64,000 nt of DNA from Streptomyces sp. CB02261 (GTDB taxonomy: Bacteria > Actinomycetota > Actinomycetes > Streptomycetales > Streptomycetaceae): contig NZ_LIVX01000003.1 of NCBI RefSeq assembly GCF_001905665.1, forward strand, positions 71,478-135,477, in the 5' to 3' direction. The notes below the pieces were generated by a model that was not told where the DNA came from, made no database searches, and saw nothing but the letters and a program-made list of their open reading frames with translations. This document shows positions 41,064 to 51,815 of the stretch, in pieces (within the stretch, counting starts at the first letter, position 1; every line of letters starts with the position of its first letter). A program made the position numbers and the translations under genes.

Positions 41064-43565
41064 TCAGCTCCTCGCTCGCCGCCCCGGCCGCGGCAGGAAC
41101 ACGCCCGCGACCACCGTGACGGCCACCGATCCGGCGATCAGGCCGAGTTGTGCGGGCGGCAGGTACGGCAGGCCGCCGGTCAGCGACCAGGCGAAGGCGG
41201 TCAGCGGCAGCGCGGCCACCACGACCCCGATGAGCAGGCCGGTCGCGGTCACGAACCCCGCTTCCAGGCCCAGCATCCGGCGCAACTGACCCGCCGAGGC
41301 GCCGACCTGGCCGAGCAGCCGGAGCTCACCGCGCCGCCCGGCACCGATCAGGGTGAGGGTGCTGAGGACGGAGAGGAGGGTGAGCCCGCCGATGGCGGCG
41401 ACGATCGCGGCCGAGACGATCCCGTTCAACTCGGCCCCCGGCGGCGTCACCTGCTCGGGCACGACGGGACCGCCTGCGGGGCTCCGGTCCGCGGCGGCGG
41501 CCAGTACGCGCGCGGGGTACGGATCGCTCATGTGCGGCGCCAGTTCGGCCTTCGGCAGCAGGAACTCACCGAGGGCGAGGGAGCGTTCGTACACCGCCAC
41601 CACCCGCAGCCGCTTCGGCACGCCGTCGCCGAGGCGCAGCTCGACCGTCGAACCGGCCCGTAGGTCCAGGGAGTCGGCCATGGTCGCACCGACCGCGACG
41701 GTGCCGCGCCCGGCGAGCCCGGCCAGGTCGCCGGAGACGACGCCCGGGTCGAGCGTGCCCGCGAGGCCCTCGGCGTCCACCCCGAGGACGGGAAGGCGGT
41801 CGAAGCGCGGCGAACCGGCCTCCGTGCGGGCCAGGACGACGGTCGACCGCAGCACGTCCGTGGCCGCCTCGACCCCCGGCAGCTTCCGCACGCTCTCCGC
41901 GGTCGTCCCGGAGAACGCGAGGTCCGCGGTCGTCGCGGCCCGTGCCTGCGCGGTCGCGGCCCGCTCCATCGTCGTGCCCGCCGAGAGCTGCACGAGCGCG
42001 AAGGCGGTGACGAGGACGACCGGGACGAGCGCCGCCCCGAGACGGCGGGAGTGCGCGCTCGCGCCGGCGGCGGTGAGCCGCCCCGCCGCGCCGCCGAACC
42101 GGCGGAACGTAGGCTCCAGGACCTTCATCGCGGCCCGCGCGATCCACGGCCCGAGCAGGGCGCACCCGGAGACCAGCGTCACCGTGGCGGCTCCGGCGGC
42201 GGCCGCGGCGGCCCCACCGCCCTGGACCGAGGCGGTGCCGGCCGAGGCCACGCCCGCCAGGAGCAGCAGGATCCCGCTGACGCGCCGCGCGCGGCCCTTC
42301 CCGGGGCGTCCGGGCCGCCGGGTCGCGAAGAGGACGACGAGCCGGGTGACGGCGACGACGACGAGGGCGACGAGAGCGGGGGCGGCCGCGAACAGCCACG
42401 GCGGGACGGGGACTTCGAGGCCCTCCGGTACGACTCCGGTACGGGCCCGCAGCGCCGACCACAGCGCCAGGAACACCGGCACGGCCGTGACCGCGCCGAG
42501 CAGCGCCGCGAGTCCCGCCACCCGGGTCACCTCCCGGCCGGCCGCCGATCGCACCTGACGGGGTGTCGCCCCCACCGCGAGCAGCAGGTCCCGCTCGGCG
42601 GCGCGCTGCTGGAGCGCCTGCGCGACGAGCGAGGCGAGGACGAGGACGGCGATGAGGACGACGGTCCCGGAGACGGCCGCGAGCAGCTGGAGGAGTTCGC
42701 CGCGCGCGGGCGCGGCGGCGAGGTGCTCGGCACCGCCGCGCCCGTCGCCGGTGAGCGCCCGGAGCGGCTGCCCCGACGCGGTGTCCTTGAGGCCGGCCCG
42801 GTCGAGGGCGGCCCGCACGCGCGCGTGGAGGGTGTCCACGGGTACGCCGGGCTCGGCCAGGACCCCGACGGCGTCGACGGCACCGAGGTGCCCGGCGCGT
42901 TTCCGCGCCTCCGCGGCCGTGACGTACAGCGCGGCGGGCCCGTCGGCGACCCCGACGATCCTGAACCCGGCGAGGGAGTCCCCGACCCGGGTCCCGGCAC
43001 CGGAGCCCAGGACCGCTTCTCCGGCCCGCTGGGGCGCCCGCCCGGCGACCAGCCCGTACGGGGCGAGTCGCGCCGCCTCCCAGGACCGCCCGGGGTAGGT
43101 CCGGCCGGCGCCGGAAACGGCACCGGCACCCTTCCCCTCGTCACGTACGACCGCCTCGCGTACGCCCACGCCCCGGGCACCCGCCTCCCCGGCGGTCACC
43201 TCCCGTACGACGAACGTGTGGTCCGGCACCGCGGCGCGGACGCCCGGGACCGTACGCAGCACGTCGACGGCCTCGCCCGGGACCCGTACCCGCTCGGTCA
43301 GGCCCGCCGTCTCCGTGGTCGGTTCGCCGCCCCAGGGCTTCGTCGTCCAGCGGACCTCCTGGTCGCCGGCGACGACGACGGCCGCCGCCGCGTACCGCTC
43401 CACGCGCGCGTGGCCGAGCGCGGTCGAGCCGAGGGCGAGGGCCAGGGCGCCGAGCAGGGCCGAGGTGACGGCCACGGCCGCGAACACGGCGGTCCACGCC
43501 TTCCGGTGGGTCCGCAGGTACCGGGCCGAGAGCAGCCGGACCGCGGGATCTGCCAGTGGCTTCAT
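41064..43565 (-). CDS. FtsX-like ABC transporter permease
   Basis: The 833-residue permease has an N-terminal helix (about 25-50), a large external region, then a four-helix arrangement with [31 protein letters not shown] and, near the C-terminus, [31 protein letters not shown]. This duplicated FtsX domain is typical of MacB-type transporters that export or detoxify hydrophobic peptides. Its ATG overlaps the stop of the ATP-binding gene by four bases. It converges on the response regulator. The likely signal or substrate is a membrane-active compound. Confidence 0.93.
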   Translation of the reverse strand: MKPLADPAVRLLSARYLRTHRKAWTAVFAAVAVTSALLGALALALGSTALGHARVERYAAAAVVVAGDQEVRWTTKPWGGEPTTETAGLTERVRVPGEAVDVLRTVPGVRAAVPDHTFVVREVTAGEAGARGVGVREAVVRDEGKGAGAVSGAGRTYPGRSWEAARLAPYGLVAGRAPQRAGEAVLGSGAGTRVGDSLAGFRIVGVADGPAALYVTAAEARKRAGHLGAVDAVGVLAEPGVPVDTLHARVRAALDRAGLKDTASGQPLRALTGDGRGGAEHLAAAPARGELLQLLAAVSGTVVLIAVLVLASLVAQALQQRAAERDLLLAVGATPRQVRSAAGREVTRVAGLAALLGAVTAVPVFLALWSALRARTGVVPEGLEVPVPPWLFAAAPALVALVVVAVTRLVVLFATRRPGRPGKGRARRVSGILLLLAGVASAGTASVQGGGAAAAAAGAATVTLVSGCALLGPWIARAAMKVLEPTFRRFGGAAGRLTAAGASAHSRRLGAALVPVVLVTAFALVQLSAGTTMERAATAQARAATTADLAFSGTTAESVRKLPGVEAATDVLRSTVVLARTEAGSPRFDRLPVLGVDAEGLAGTLDPGVVSGDLAGLAGRGTVAVGATMADSLDLRAGSTVELRLGDGVPKRLRVVAVYERSLALGEFLLPKAELAPHMSDPYPARVLAAAADRSPAGGPVVPEQVTPPGAELNGIVSAAIVAAIGGLTLLSVLSTLTLIGAGRRGELRLLGQVGASAGQLRRMLGLEAGFVTATGLLIGVVVAALPLTAFAWSLTGGLPYLPPAQLGLIAGSVAVTVVAGVFLPRPGRRARS

Positions 43566-44359
43566 CGGGCGACCGCCATCCGGCGGTGCCCCGCGTCGGC
43601 CCGACCGCCCAGCAGCTCCCGTACGCGGTACTCGTCCGGGCGGTCGAGGTGCCCGACGAGCCTGCCCCGGTCGAGGAACACGGCCTCGTCCGTCCAGGCG
43701 GCGGCCACCGGGTCGTGGGTGACGAGGACGACCGTGGTGCCCCGCTCGTCGACCGCGCGCCGCAGCAGGGCGAGGACCCCGGCCGCGGTGACCGGGTCGA
43801 GGGCGGCGGTGGGTTCGTCGGCGAAGACGACCTCGGGTTCGCCGACCAGGGCGCGGGCGATCGCCACCCGCTGCCGCTGGCCTCCGGACAGGGCCTCCGG
43901 CATGTCCTCGGCCCGGTCGGCGAGCCCGACCGCCCCCAGCCCGGCGAGGGCGCGGGCGTCGAGTTCCCGGCCCTCGCGGGCTCCGGCGAGGAGCAGCGGC
44001 AGGGTGACGTTCTCCCGCACGGTGAGGGCGGACACGAGGTTCAGCGACTGGAAGACGAAGCCGACCCGGTCCCGCCGGAGCCGGGTGAGCCCGGCCGCCT
44101 TCAGCGTGGCGAGGTCGGTGGCGCCGATCCGGACCGTCCCGGTCGTCGGCCGTTCGAGTCCGGCCGCGCACCGCAGCAGGGTGGACTTGCCGGAGCCCGA
44201 CCGACCCATCACCGCGAGGAACCGGCCGCGCGGCACGGCCAGGCTCACCCGGTCGAGCGCGGGCGCCCCGCCTCCGTACGTCCGGCTCACGCGGTCGAGG
44301 GTGAGGGCGGCATCCAGGGCGCGGGCGGCACCGCTGTCCGTCACAGCTGTCGTCGTCAT
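43562..44359 (-). CDS. ABC transporter ATP-binding protein (MacB/LolD type)
   Basis: The 265-residue ATPase has Walker A GRSGSGKS (52-59, with Arg in place of Pro at the second position), Q-loop [18 protein letters not shown], signature [16 protein letters not shown] and Walker [12 protein letters not shown]. It drives the FtsX-like permease encoded directly downstream. ATG at 44359 follows GGGGGG. The pair is next to, and converging with, a two-component system, a common arrangement for peptide-sensing or detoxification modules. Confidence 0.94.
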   Translation of the reverse strand: MTTTAVTDSGAARALDAALTLDRVSRTYGGGAPALDRVSLAVPRGRFLAVMGRSGSGKSTLLRCAAGLERPTTGTVRIGATDLATLKAAGLTRLRRDRVGFVFQSLNLVSALTVRENVTLPLLLAGAREGRELDARALAGLGAVGLADRAEDMPEALSGGQRQRVAIARALVGEPEVVFADEPTAALDPVTAAGVLALLRRAVDERGTTVVLVTHDPVAAAWTDEAVFLDRGRLVGHLDRPDEYRVRELLGGRADAGHRRMAVAR

Positions 44360-44413
44360 GCCCCCCACGCTAGAAAAGCGCAGGTCACAGCGGGATGGTG
44401 CTGGCTTCCGAAA

Positions 44414-44439
44414 GGGGGGTGGAGCTAGCTCCACCCCCC
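44414..44439 (-). terminator. Palindromic terminator after the tmk fusion gene
   Basis: A 26-bp perfect palindrome with an AGCTAGCT centre and GGGGGG/CCCCCC ends lies seven bases beyond the stop of the leftward tmk gene. On the minus strand it is followed by CTTT. Confidence 0.8.
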
Positions 44440-44445
44440 ACGGGA

Positions 44446-47400
44446 TCAGCGGTGGCGCCGGGGCCCCTCGTCCTCGTCGTCGTGCGGGCCGAACAGCTCG
44501 TCCGCCAGCGTCGGCAGGTCGTCGAGCGGGGTCTCCTCGGCCCAGTCGGAGCGGCCGCGCGGCCGGCCGTTCTCGTCGAGCTGGGGCAGCTCACGGGTCC
44601 GGTCGTTCGCGCCGTCCGACTCCTCCCGCGCGTCGCGGAAGATGCCCTGCGGCACCCGGTCGACGGGGTCGGACGCCCGGGCGCCCCGTACGGGCCGGAG
44701 CACGGCGGTCTCCTCGGCGTCCCGTACGGGAGGCAGGACCGCGGTCTCGTCGACGCCGCGCGTCTCCCGGACGCGGGGCAGGGCGGCCGTCTCGGCCTCC
44801 GGCTTCGTCATCTTCACGATCGGCGTGGCCACGGTGACCTCGTCGGGCGAGACGGTCGGCGCGTCCGCCGCCGAGCCCTGCGACACGTCCGTCCGCGGGT
44901 CGGCCACGCGGCCCACGCGCGGGTCCGAGGCGCCGGCCCGGCCTCCCGTGCCCGTACCCGCGCCGGCCCCACTGCCGCCCGCCCGCGCTTCCGGCTTCAC
45001 GATCGGCGTCGCGACGGTGACCTCGTTCGCGGACACCGCGGCGGCGCTCGCCGCGCGAGCCGCGTCCTCGGCGGCCCGCTCGGCCGCCGCCGTCTCCGCG
45101 GCCTTCGCCGCCTCGGCGCGCTGAGCGGCCGCCTGCTCCGCCGCGGCACGCTCGGCCGCCGCGCGCTCCGCGGCCGCCTTGGCGGCGGCTTCGGCCGCCG
45201 CCCGCTGCGCGGCCGCCTTCGCCGCGGCCTCCTCCGCCGCCTTCGCGGAGGCGGCGGCCTCGGCCATCCGGCGGGCCTCCTCGGCCCGGAGCAGGGCCTC
45301 CTCCGCCTTGCGCTGCTTCTCCAGGCGGCGTTCCTCCGCCTCGGCCCGCAGCCGGGTCTCCTCCTCGGCCTCCTTGCGGAGTCGTTCCTGCTCCTCCTTG
45401 CGGGCCTTCTCCTCGGCCGCGAGACGCTTCCGCTCCTCCTCGGCGGCGGCCTCGGCGGCGAGTCGGGCCTCCTCGGCCTTCCGCCGGGCCTCCTCCGCCT
45501 GCCGTTCGGCCTCCAGACGGCGCGCCTCTTCCTCCTCGCGCCGCTTGCGCTCCTCCTCCTCGGCGCGGAGCTTGGCGAGCTGCGCCTGACGCTCGCGTTC
45601 GAGACGCTCCTCCTCCGCCTTGCGGGCCGCTTCCTCCTCGGCCTTCCGGCGCGCTTCCTCCTCGGCCTTCCGGCGGGCCTCCTCGACGGCCTTCACCTCG
45701 GCCTCGGACAGCGGCAGCATCCGGTCGAGCCGGTGGCGTACGACGGTGGTGACCGCCTCGGGCTCCTGACCGGCGTCGACGACGAGGTAGCGGCTGGGGT
45801 CGGCGGCGGCGAGGGCGAGGAAGCCGGCCCGTACGCGCGCGTGGAACTCCGGCGGCTCGGACTCCAGGCGGTCGGGCGCCTCGGTGAAGCGCTCCCGCGC
45901 GGTCTCCGGCGAGACGTCGAGGACCACGGTCAGATGGGGGACGAGACCGTCCGTCGCCCAGCGCGAGATCCGGGAGATCTCCGTCGGGGACAGGTCACGG
46001 CCCGCTCCCTGGTAGGCCACGGACGAGTCGATGTACCGGTCGGAGAGGACGATCGCGCCCCGCTCCAGGGCGGGCCGGACCAGGGAGTCGACGTGTTCGG
46101 CGCGGTCGGCGGCGTACAGCAGGGCTTCGGCGCGGTTCGAGAGCCCCGCCGACGACACGTCGAGGAGGATCGAGCGGAGCCGCTTGCCGATCGGGGTGGC
46201 GCCGGGCTCGCGGGTGACGACGACCTCGTGGCCCTTGGCCCGGATCCACTCGGCGAGCGCCTCGACCTGGGTGGACTTGCCGGCGCCGTCGCCGCCCTCC
46301 AGGGCGATGAAGAAGCCGGTCGCGGAGGGCGCCTGCGCCGGGTCGGAGCCGCGCAGCGCGTCGCGCAGGTCGCGGCGGAGCGGGACGCCCGCCCGGTCGT
46401 CGGTCTTCGCGAGGACGAGCGCGGCGACGGGCAGCAGCAGGGCGCCGACGAGGGCGAGCGTGAAGGCGGCTCCGCCGTGCGCGAGGACCAGGTCGCCGGC
46501 GGCGAGACGGTGCGGGCCGATCGCGGCGGCGAGCAGCGGGGCGGCGAGCGCGCCGATGCCCATGCCGACCCGGGCGGTGGCCTGGAGGTGCTCGGTGGTG
46601 CGGGCCCTGCGCGGCTCCTCGGTCTCCTGGTCGACGAGGACGTGGCCGGTGTTCGCGGCGACTCCGGCCGCGTATCCGGCGAGGACGGAGAGGAACAGCA
46701 CGGTCGCCGTGTCCGGGACCAGGCCCATCGCGATCAGGGCGACGCCGGTGACGGCGGTCGCGAGGGCGAGCAGCCGGCGCCGGGACAGCACGGGCAGGAC
46801 GGAGCCCGCGGTGCGGATGCCGACGGCGGTGGCGCCGCTGAGGGCCAGGATCAGCAGGGCGTACGTGACGGGGCCGCCGCCCAGGTCGTACGCGTGGAGG
46901 ACGGCGACGGACGCGGCGGCGGCGATGGCGCCGGCGACCGTGGCGCAGGTCAGGACCAGCGGCTGGAAGGCTCCGGTACGGCCCTTCTCGCCGGCCGGCC
47001 GGCGCAGGCCCTCAAGCGGCGAACGGGGCCGGGGCGTCTCTCCGCCGGGCAGCGCCATCGCGTACACGACGGTGACGGCGGCGGCGAAGAGCCCGGCGGC
47101 GACGTACGAGCCGAGGGCGGCCTGGTGGAACGAGAACCAGTCGATGCCGACGCCGAGCAGGTTGCCGACGAGGGTGGCGACGAACAGCACGGCGGCGGCG
47201 GCCGGTACGGCGAGGAAGCCGGTGCGCTGGGAGAGGCGCCGCAGCGCCCCGAGGTGGTCGGGCAGCGGTCGTACGGCCCCGCCCTCGATCGGCGGGGCGG
47301 GCAGCAGCGCGGGCGCGGCGCCCTCCCGGCTGACCGTCCAGAGCCGCTCGGCGGCGCCGGTGACGAAGACGGTGCCGAGCAGGTACCAGAGGGCGCTGCC

Positions 47401-47823
47401 GGGGGTCCAGTCGATCCACAGGGGCGCGACGACGAGCAGCGCGATCCGGACGCCGTCGGCGCCGATCATGGTCCAGCGCCGGTCGAGCGCGCCGCCGGGA
47501 CCGGTGAGCGCGGTCAGCGGCCCGAGGAGGACGGCCCCGAAGAGGACCGAGGCCAGCAGGCGCGCGCCGACGACGGCGGCCACGGCGAACGCGGCTCCCC
47601 GTGCTCCCCCTCCGAGCGCGCCCTCGGCGACGGCGGCCTGGAGGCCGAGGAGGACGAGGACCATGAGGGTGAGCGCGTCACCGGTGCTGCCGGCGAGGTG
47701 CGCGCTCCACAACCTGCGCACTGGCTGATGGCGCAACAGGGCGCGTACGGCACGCTCCCTGGAATCCGCGACGAGTGCGGCGTCGGAATCGCCGAGGCGG
47801 TCTGGCTGCTCTGCTCGCGTCAT
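44446..47823 (-). CDS. tmk: MFS-type membrane domain fused to thymidylate kinase and coiled coil
   Basis: The 1125-residue protein is a three-part fusion. Residues 1-490 hold about 12 hydrophobic helices of MFS type. Residues 505-705 are a thymidylate kinase: P-loop EGGDGAGKS with K516, [24 protein letters not shown] and the [12 protein letters not shown] strand. The rest is an Ala/Glu/Arg-rich coiled coil (about 707-920) and a tail with two copies of [10 protein letters not shown] and three ETAxLPxVR-like motifs. The kinase makes dTDP from dTMP for DNA synthesis; membrane tethering is unusual outside actinobacteria. It precedes holB and follows topA in family order, though separated here. 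The ATG at 47823 is supported by the start of the MFS part. Confidence 0.93.
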   Translation of the reverse strand: MTRAEQPDRLGDSDAALVADSRERAVRALLRHQPVRRLWSAHLAGSTGDALTLMVLVLLGLQAAVAEGALGGGARGAAFAVAAVVGARLLASVLFGAVLLGPLTALTGPGGALDRRWTMIGADGVRIALLVVAPLWIDWTPGSALWYLLGTVFVTGAAERLWTVSREGAAPALLPAPPIEGGAVRPLPDHLGALRRLSQRTGFLAVPAAAAVLFVATLVGNLLGVGIDWFSFHQAALGSYVAAGLFAAAVTVVYAMALPGGETPRPRSPLEGLRRPAGEKGRTGAFQPLVLTCATVAGAIAAAASVAVLHAYDLGGGPVTYALLILALSGATAVGIRTAGSVLPVLSRRRLLALATAVTGVALIAMGLVPDTATVLFLSVLAGYAAGVAANTGHVLVDQETEEPRRARTTEHLQATARVGMGIGALAAPLLAAAIGPHRLAAGDLVLAHGGAAFTLALVGALLLPVAALVLAKTDDRAGVPLRRDLRDALRGSDPAQAPSATGFFIALEGGDGAGKSTQVEALAEWIRAKGHEVVVTREPGATPIGKRLRSILLDVSSAGLSNRAEALLYAADRAEHVDSLVRPALERGAIVLSDRYIDSSVAYQGAGRDLSPTEISRISRWATDGLVPHLTVVLDVSPETARERFTEAPDRLESEPPEFHARVRAGFLALAAADPSRYLVVDAGQEPEAVTTVVRHRLDRMLPLSEAEVKAVEEARRKAEEEARRKAEEEAARKAEEERLERERQAQLAKLRAEEEERKRREEEEARRLEAERQAEEARRKAEEARLAAEAAAEEERKRLAAEEKARKEEQERLRKEAEEETRLRAEAEERRLEKQRKAEEALLRAEEARRMAEAAASAKAAEEAAAKAAAQRAAAEAAAKAAAERAAAERAAAEQAAAQRAEAAKAAETAAAERAAEDAARAASAAAVSANEVTVATPIVKPEARAGGSGAGAGTGTGGRAGASDPRVGRVADPRTDVSQGSAADAPTVSPDEVTVATPIVKMTKPEAETAALPRVRETRGVDETAVLPPVRDAEETAVLRPVRGARASDPVDRVPQGIFRDAREESDGANDRTRELPQLDENGRPRGRSDWAEETPLDDLPTLADELFGPHDDEDEGPRRHR

Positions 47824-47878
47824 CCGTCCACCCTATCCGGACGCCGTTGCTCCCCGCGGCCCCCGCCCGAACATCCGG

Positions 47879-47991
47879 ACGAGCCTGTGACGAAGGGCGG
47901 CACGAGCCTGTGACACGGGGCGGGGCGGGCCCGCGGACCGGGGCCTCCGCAGGCGGCGGACCGGGCCTCCGCAGACGGCGGATCGGACCCG
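47879..47991. repeat. Short direct repeats between tmk and topA
   Basis: ACGAGCCTGTGAC occurs at 47879-47891 and 47902-47914, and GGGCCTCCGCAG-containing 25-base units occur twice at about 47940-47985. The 270-base gap has no gene apart from the topA terminator. Confidence 0.7.
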
Positions 47992-48040
47992 CCGCGGGTG
48001 GGACGAGGCCATGTCGGGCGGCGGGGCGGGCGCCTGTGAC

Positions 48041-48080
48041 GACGGCGGGGGCGGGGGTCTTCACCCCCGCCCCCGCCGTC
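48041..48080. terminator. Terminator after topA
   Basis: An 18-bp perfect stem (48041-48058 with 48063-48080), GACGGCGGGGGCGGGGGT, closes the loop CTTC. It lies 14 bases beyond the topA stop on its leftward course and is very strong. Confidence 0.85.
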
Positions 48081-48093
48081 TCGCGAGCCGTGC

Positions 48094-50949
48094 CTACTCG
48101 GGCTTCGCCGCCGCCGTCTTCTTGGCTGCGGTCGTCTTCTTCGCCGTCGTCGTCTTCTTCGCCGCGGTCTTCTTGGCGGCCGTGGTCTTGGCGGCGGTGG
48201 TCTTCTTCGCCGCCGTCTTCGTGGCCGTCTTCTTCGCCGTGGTCGTCTTCTTCGCCGGGGCCTTCTTGGCGGTCTTCTTCGCCGGTCCCTTGGCCCGCTT
48301 CTCCGCGAGCAGCTCGTAACCGCGCTCCGGCGTGATCGTCTCCACGCTGTCGTCGGTCCGCAGGGTGGCGTTGGTCTCGCCGTCCGTCACGTACGGGCCG
48401 AAGCGCCCGTCCTTGACGACCACGGGCTTCTCGCTGACGGGGTCGGTGCCCAGCTCCTTCAGCGGCGGCTTGGCCGCGGCCCGGCCCCGCTGCTTCGGCT
48501 GGGCGTAGATCGCGAGCGCCTCGTCGAGGGTGATCGTGAAGAGCTGCTCCTCGTCGGTGAGCGACCGCGAGTCCGTGCCCTTCTTCAGGTACGGCCCGTA
48601 GCGGCCGTTCTGCGCGGTGATCTCGACGCCCTCGGCGTCGGCGCCGACGACCCTGGGCAGGGACATCAGCCGGAGCGCGTCCTCCAGGGTGACAGTGTCG
48701 AGGGACATCGACTTGAAGAGGGAGGCCGTGCGCGGCTTCACCGCGTTCTTGCCGGTCTTCGGGGTGCCCTCGGGCAGGATCTCCGTGACGTACGGGCCGT
48801 AGCGGCCGTCCTTCGCGACGATCTGGTTGCCGCTGACCGGGTCGGCGCCCAGCTCGAAGTCGCCGCTCGGCTTGGCGAGCAGCTCCTCGGCGAGCTCGAC
48901 GGTCAGCTCGTCGGGCGCGAGCTCCTCGGGGACGTCGGCCCGCTGGTGGCCCTCGGCCTCCTTCTCACCGCGCTCGACGTAGGGGCCGTAGCGGCCGACG
49001 CGGAGCACGATGCCGTTGCCGACGGGGAAGGAGGAGATCTCGCGGGCGTCGATGGCGCCGAGGTCGGTGACGAGTTCCTTCAGGCCGCCGAGGTGGTCGC
49101 CGTCGCCGTTCCCGGCGTCCGCCGCACCACCGGAGGCGCCCGTTCCGGCCTCGCCCTCGCCGAAGTAGAAGCGCTTCAGCCACGGCACGGACTGGGCCTC
49201 GCCCCGCGCGATGCGGTCGAGGTCGTCCTCCATCCTCGCGGTGAAGTCGTAGTCGACGAGCCGCCCGAAGTGCTTCTCCAGGAGGTTGACGACGGCGAAG
49301 CTCAGGAAGGACGGCACGAGAGCCGTGCCCTTCTTGAAGACGTAGCCGCGGTCGAGGATCGTGCCGATGATCGACGCGTACGTCGACGGCCGGCCGATCT
49401 CGCGCTCTTCCAGCTCCTTGACCAGCGAGGCCTCGGTGTAGCGGGCCGGCGGCTTGGTCGCGTGGCCGTCCGCCGTGATCTCGTCGGCGGTCAGCGCGTC
49501 GCCCTCGGCGACCTGCGGCAGGCGCCGCTCGCGGTCGTCGAGCTCCGCGTTCGGGTCGTCGGCGCCCTCGACGTAGGCCTTCATGAAGCCGTGGAAGGTG
49601 ATCGTCTTGCCGGACGCGCTGAACTCGGCGTCCCGGCCGTCGGAGGACCGGCCGCCGATCTTCACGGTGACGGAGTTACCGGTCGCGTCCTTCATCTGGG
49701 AGGCGACGGTCCGCTTCCAGATCAGCTCGTACAGCCGGAACTGGTCGCCGGTCAGACCGGTCTCCGCCGGGGTGCGGAAACGATCACCCGAAGGGCGAAT
49801 CGCCTCGTGCGCCTCCTGCGCGTTCTTGACCTTGCCCGCGTAGACGCGCGGCTTCTCCGGCAGGTAGTCGGCGCCGTACAGCTGCGTGACCTGCGCCCGC
49901 GCCGCCGCGACGGCGGTGTCGGACAGGATCGTGGAGTCCGTACGCATGTAGGTGATGAAGCCGTTCTCGTACAGCTTCTGCGCCACCTGCATGGTCGCCT
50001 TCGCACCGAAGCCCAGCTTGCGGCTCGCCTCCTGCTGGAGGGTGGTGGTGCGGAAGGGGGCGTACGGGGAGCGGCGGTACGGCTTCGACTCGACCGAGCG
50101 CACGGAGAAGGCGGTGTCGGCGAGGGCGGCGGCGAGCGTCCGCGCGTTCGCCTCGTCCAGGTGGAGCACGGCCTCGCTCTTGAGCCGCCCGTCGGCGCCG
50201 AAGTCACGACCCTGCGCGACCCGCTTGCCGTCGACCGCCGCGAGGCGCGCGACCAGCTGGGACGGGTCGGACGCGTCACCGGAGCGGCCGGTGCCGAAGG
50301 TGCCGGTGAGGTCCCAGTACTCGGCGGAGCGGAAGGCGATGCGCTCGCGCTCCCGCTCGACGACGAGCCGGGTGGCGACGGACTGCACGCGGCCGGCGGA
50401 CAGCCGCGGCATGACCTTCTTCCACAGGACCGGCGAGACCTCGTAGCCGTAGAGGCGGTCGAGGATGCGGCGGGTCTCCTGGGCGTCGACCATGCGCTGG
50501 TTCAGCTCGCGCGGGTTGGCGACGGCCTCGCGGATGGCGTCCTTGGTGATCTCGTGGAAGACCATCCGGTGGACCGGGACCTTGGGCTTGAGGACTTCCT
50601 GGAGGTGCCACGCGATGGCTTCGCCCTCGCGGTCCTCATCGGTGGCGAGGTAGAGCTCGTCGGACTCGGCGAGAAGCTCCTTGAGCTTCCTGACCTGCGC
50701 CTTCTTGTCGGCGTTGACGACGTAGATGGGCTGGAAGTCGTGCTCGACGTCGACCCCGAGGCGGCGCACCTCGCCGGTGTACTTCTCGGGCACCTCGGCG
50801 GCGCCGCTGGGGAGGTCACGGATGTGCCCGACGCTCGCCTCGACCACGTAGCCGGGGCCGAGGTAGCCCTTGATCGTCTTCGCCTTGGCAGGCGACTCGA
50901 CGATGACGAGTCGGCGGCCGCCGTGTGCGGTCTCGCTGGTCGGGGACAA
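48094..50949 (-). CDS. topA: DNA topoisomerase I (type IA)
   Basis: The 951-residue enzyme relaxes negatively supercoiled DNA. The Toprim domain starts with GRRLVIVESPAKAKTIKGYL and has the acidic TDEDREGEAIAWHL; the catalytic tyrosine is Y334 in GFITYMRTDST. The C-terminal part carries four GRYGPYxxxG-type repeats (for example GRYGPYVERG, GRYGPYLKKG), and the last 50 residues are a Lys/Ala/Thr tail that binds DNA and is typical of Streptomyces TopA. There are no zinc fingers. The TTG at 50949 is chosen because the protein then begins LSPTSETAHGG, as in its relatives, with GGAGAG upstream. Confidence 0.97.
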   Translation of the reverse strand: MSPTSETAHGGRRLVIVESPAKAKTIKGYLGPGYVVEASVGHIRDLPSGAAEVPEKYTGEVRRLGVDVEHDFQPIYVVNADKKAQVRKLKELLAESDELYLATDEDREGEAIAWHLQEVLKPKVPVHRMVFHEITKDAIREAVANPRELNQRMVDAQETRRILDRLYGYEVSPVLWKKVMPRLSAGRVQSVATRLVVERERERIAFRSAEYWDLTGTFGTGRSGDASDPSQLVARLAAVDGKRVAQGRDFGADGRLKSEAVLHLDEANARTLAAALADTAFSVRSVESKPYRRSPYAPFRTTTLQQEASRKLGFGAKATMQVAQKLYENGFITYMRTDSTILSDTAVAAARAQVTQLYGADYLPEKPRVYAGKVKNAQEAHEAIRPSGDRFRTPAETGLTGDQFRLYELIWKRTVASQMKDATGNSVTVKIGGRSSDGRDAEFSASGKTITFHGFMKAYVEGADDPNAELDDRERRLPQVAEGDALTADEITADGHATKPPARYTEASLVKELEEREIGRPSTYASIIGTILDRGYVFKKGTALVPSFLSFAVVNLLEKHFGRLVDYDFTARMEDDLDRIARGEAQSVPWLKRFYFGEGEAGTGASGGAADAGNGDGDHLGGLKELVTDLGAIDAREISSFPVGNGIVLRVGRYGPYVERGEKEAEGHQRADVPEELAPDELTVELAEELLAKPSGDFELGADPVSGNQIVAKDGRYGPYVTEILPEGTPKTGKNAVKPRTASLFKSMSLDTVTLEDALRLMSLPRVVGADAEGVEITAQNGRYGPYLKKGTDSRSLTDEEQLFTITLDEALAIYAQPKQRGRAAAKPPLKELGTDPVSEKPVVVKDGRFGPYVTDGETNATLRTDDSVETITPERGYELLAEKRAKGPAKKTAKKAPAKKTTTAKKTATKTAAKKTTAAKTTAAKKTAAKKTTTAKKTTAAKKTAAAKPE

Positions 50950-51217
50950 CTTCGCTCTTCTCTCCGGATCGACACTCTCTGGCACGTAGCGCTGGCACGC
51001 ACGGCAGCGGCACGGACGGTGACGCTCCCGTCGCTGCGGAGTGTGACGGTACAACCCGCCCCCGTGTCAAACGGCGAAAGCCCGCAACGGCCACTCGAAC
51101 GGTAACCCGAGTTTTGGCATTCCTGCCGCCCGGACTGCCGGTCGGGCGGGGCGGGACGTCGGCGCCGGGGCCCCGGCGAAAGATCACGAAGGTCCGTGAA
51201 AGGGCCCGGGAGAAGAG

Positions 51218-51415
51218 TCAGAGCCTGGCGAAGCACCAGACGCCGAGGACGAGGAAGCCGGCGCCGAAGAGGCTCGTCAGCGCGACGGCGGCACGGGGGG
51301 CGACCCCGTACGCGACGGGCTCGCGGTGCAGCGTCCGCACGGTGGTCCACACCAGCAGCGCGCCTCCGAACAGCGTGAACGCCGCCCCCGCGAAAATCGC
51401 CGGCCCGCTCTCCAT
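51218..51415 (-). CDS. Small two-helix membrane protein near topA
   Basis: The 65-residue protein has two membrane segments (PAIFAGAAFTLFGGALLVWTTV, about 5-26, and VALTSLFGAGFLVLGVWCFA, about 43-62) joined by a short loop with one Arg and His pair (TLHREP). I do not recognise a family. The start MESGPAIF is preferred over a longer form because the added part is not conserved-looking and has no ribosome site. It lies between topA and a methyltransferase gene on the same strand. Confidence 0.68.
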   Translation of the reverse strand: MESGPAIFAGAAFTLFGGALLVWTTVRTLHREPVAYGVAPRAAVALTSLFGAGFLVLGVWCFARL

Positions 51416-51815
51416 GCCCGTACCCCGTTCCGTCCCCGTGCGATGTTCGTCTCCCGCTGCCGAGGCTGGCACCTCCGGGCATCGGGGGTGCGAATTCCGG
51501 GTGAACGACGCGGAGCGTCCCGTACGGTTTCACGAGGATGGCCGGTACTGATCCGCCCTTCGCCGCCGGGCGAGAGGCGGAAGCCGTGGGGGCGGCCGCT
51601 CCGACCCGATCGGCACGGCCCGCGACGGCACCCGGTCCTCCGCCCCGGCGGACGGGGAGGAGAACCCGGACAAGGGGCCCGACCAGCAGCATTCCGGCTT
51701 CCACGAACGGGCCGGCCGCCACGGGCAGGGTCCGGCCCTGCCCTGCCCCGCCGGCGTCGGCGGGCCGCCCGGCGGCCGGGAAGCGGAACGCGCCTCCCGG
51801 CCTTCCGGCGGAGGC
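51416..51815. other. 400-base gap without a convincing gene
   Basis: Several short open frames cross this gap, but none has a ribosome site and family-like sequence. A GC-rich hairpin (GGCCGCC/GGCGGCC near 51764-51780) may end the leftward methyltransferase transcript that stops at 51816. Nothing else is evident. Confidence 0.5.

Noticed and set aside
44395..47913. 1172-codon plus-strand open frame antisense to tmk
   Set aside because: It is a shadow of the tmk fusion's biased codons and has no recognisable domain.
51502..51722. Possible minus-strand gene in the gap before the methyltransferase
   Set aside because: It has no ribosome site, no domain and Arg/Gly-rich sequence, and it runs across the start of the small membrane gene.
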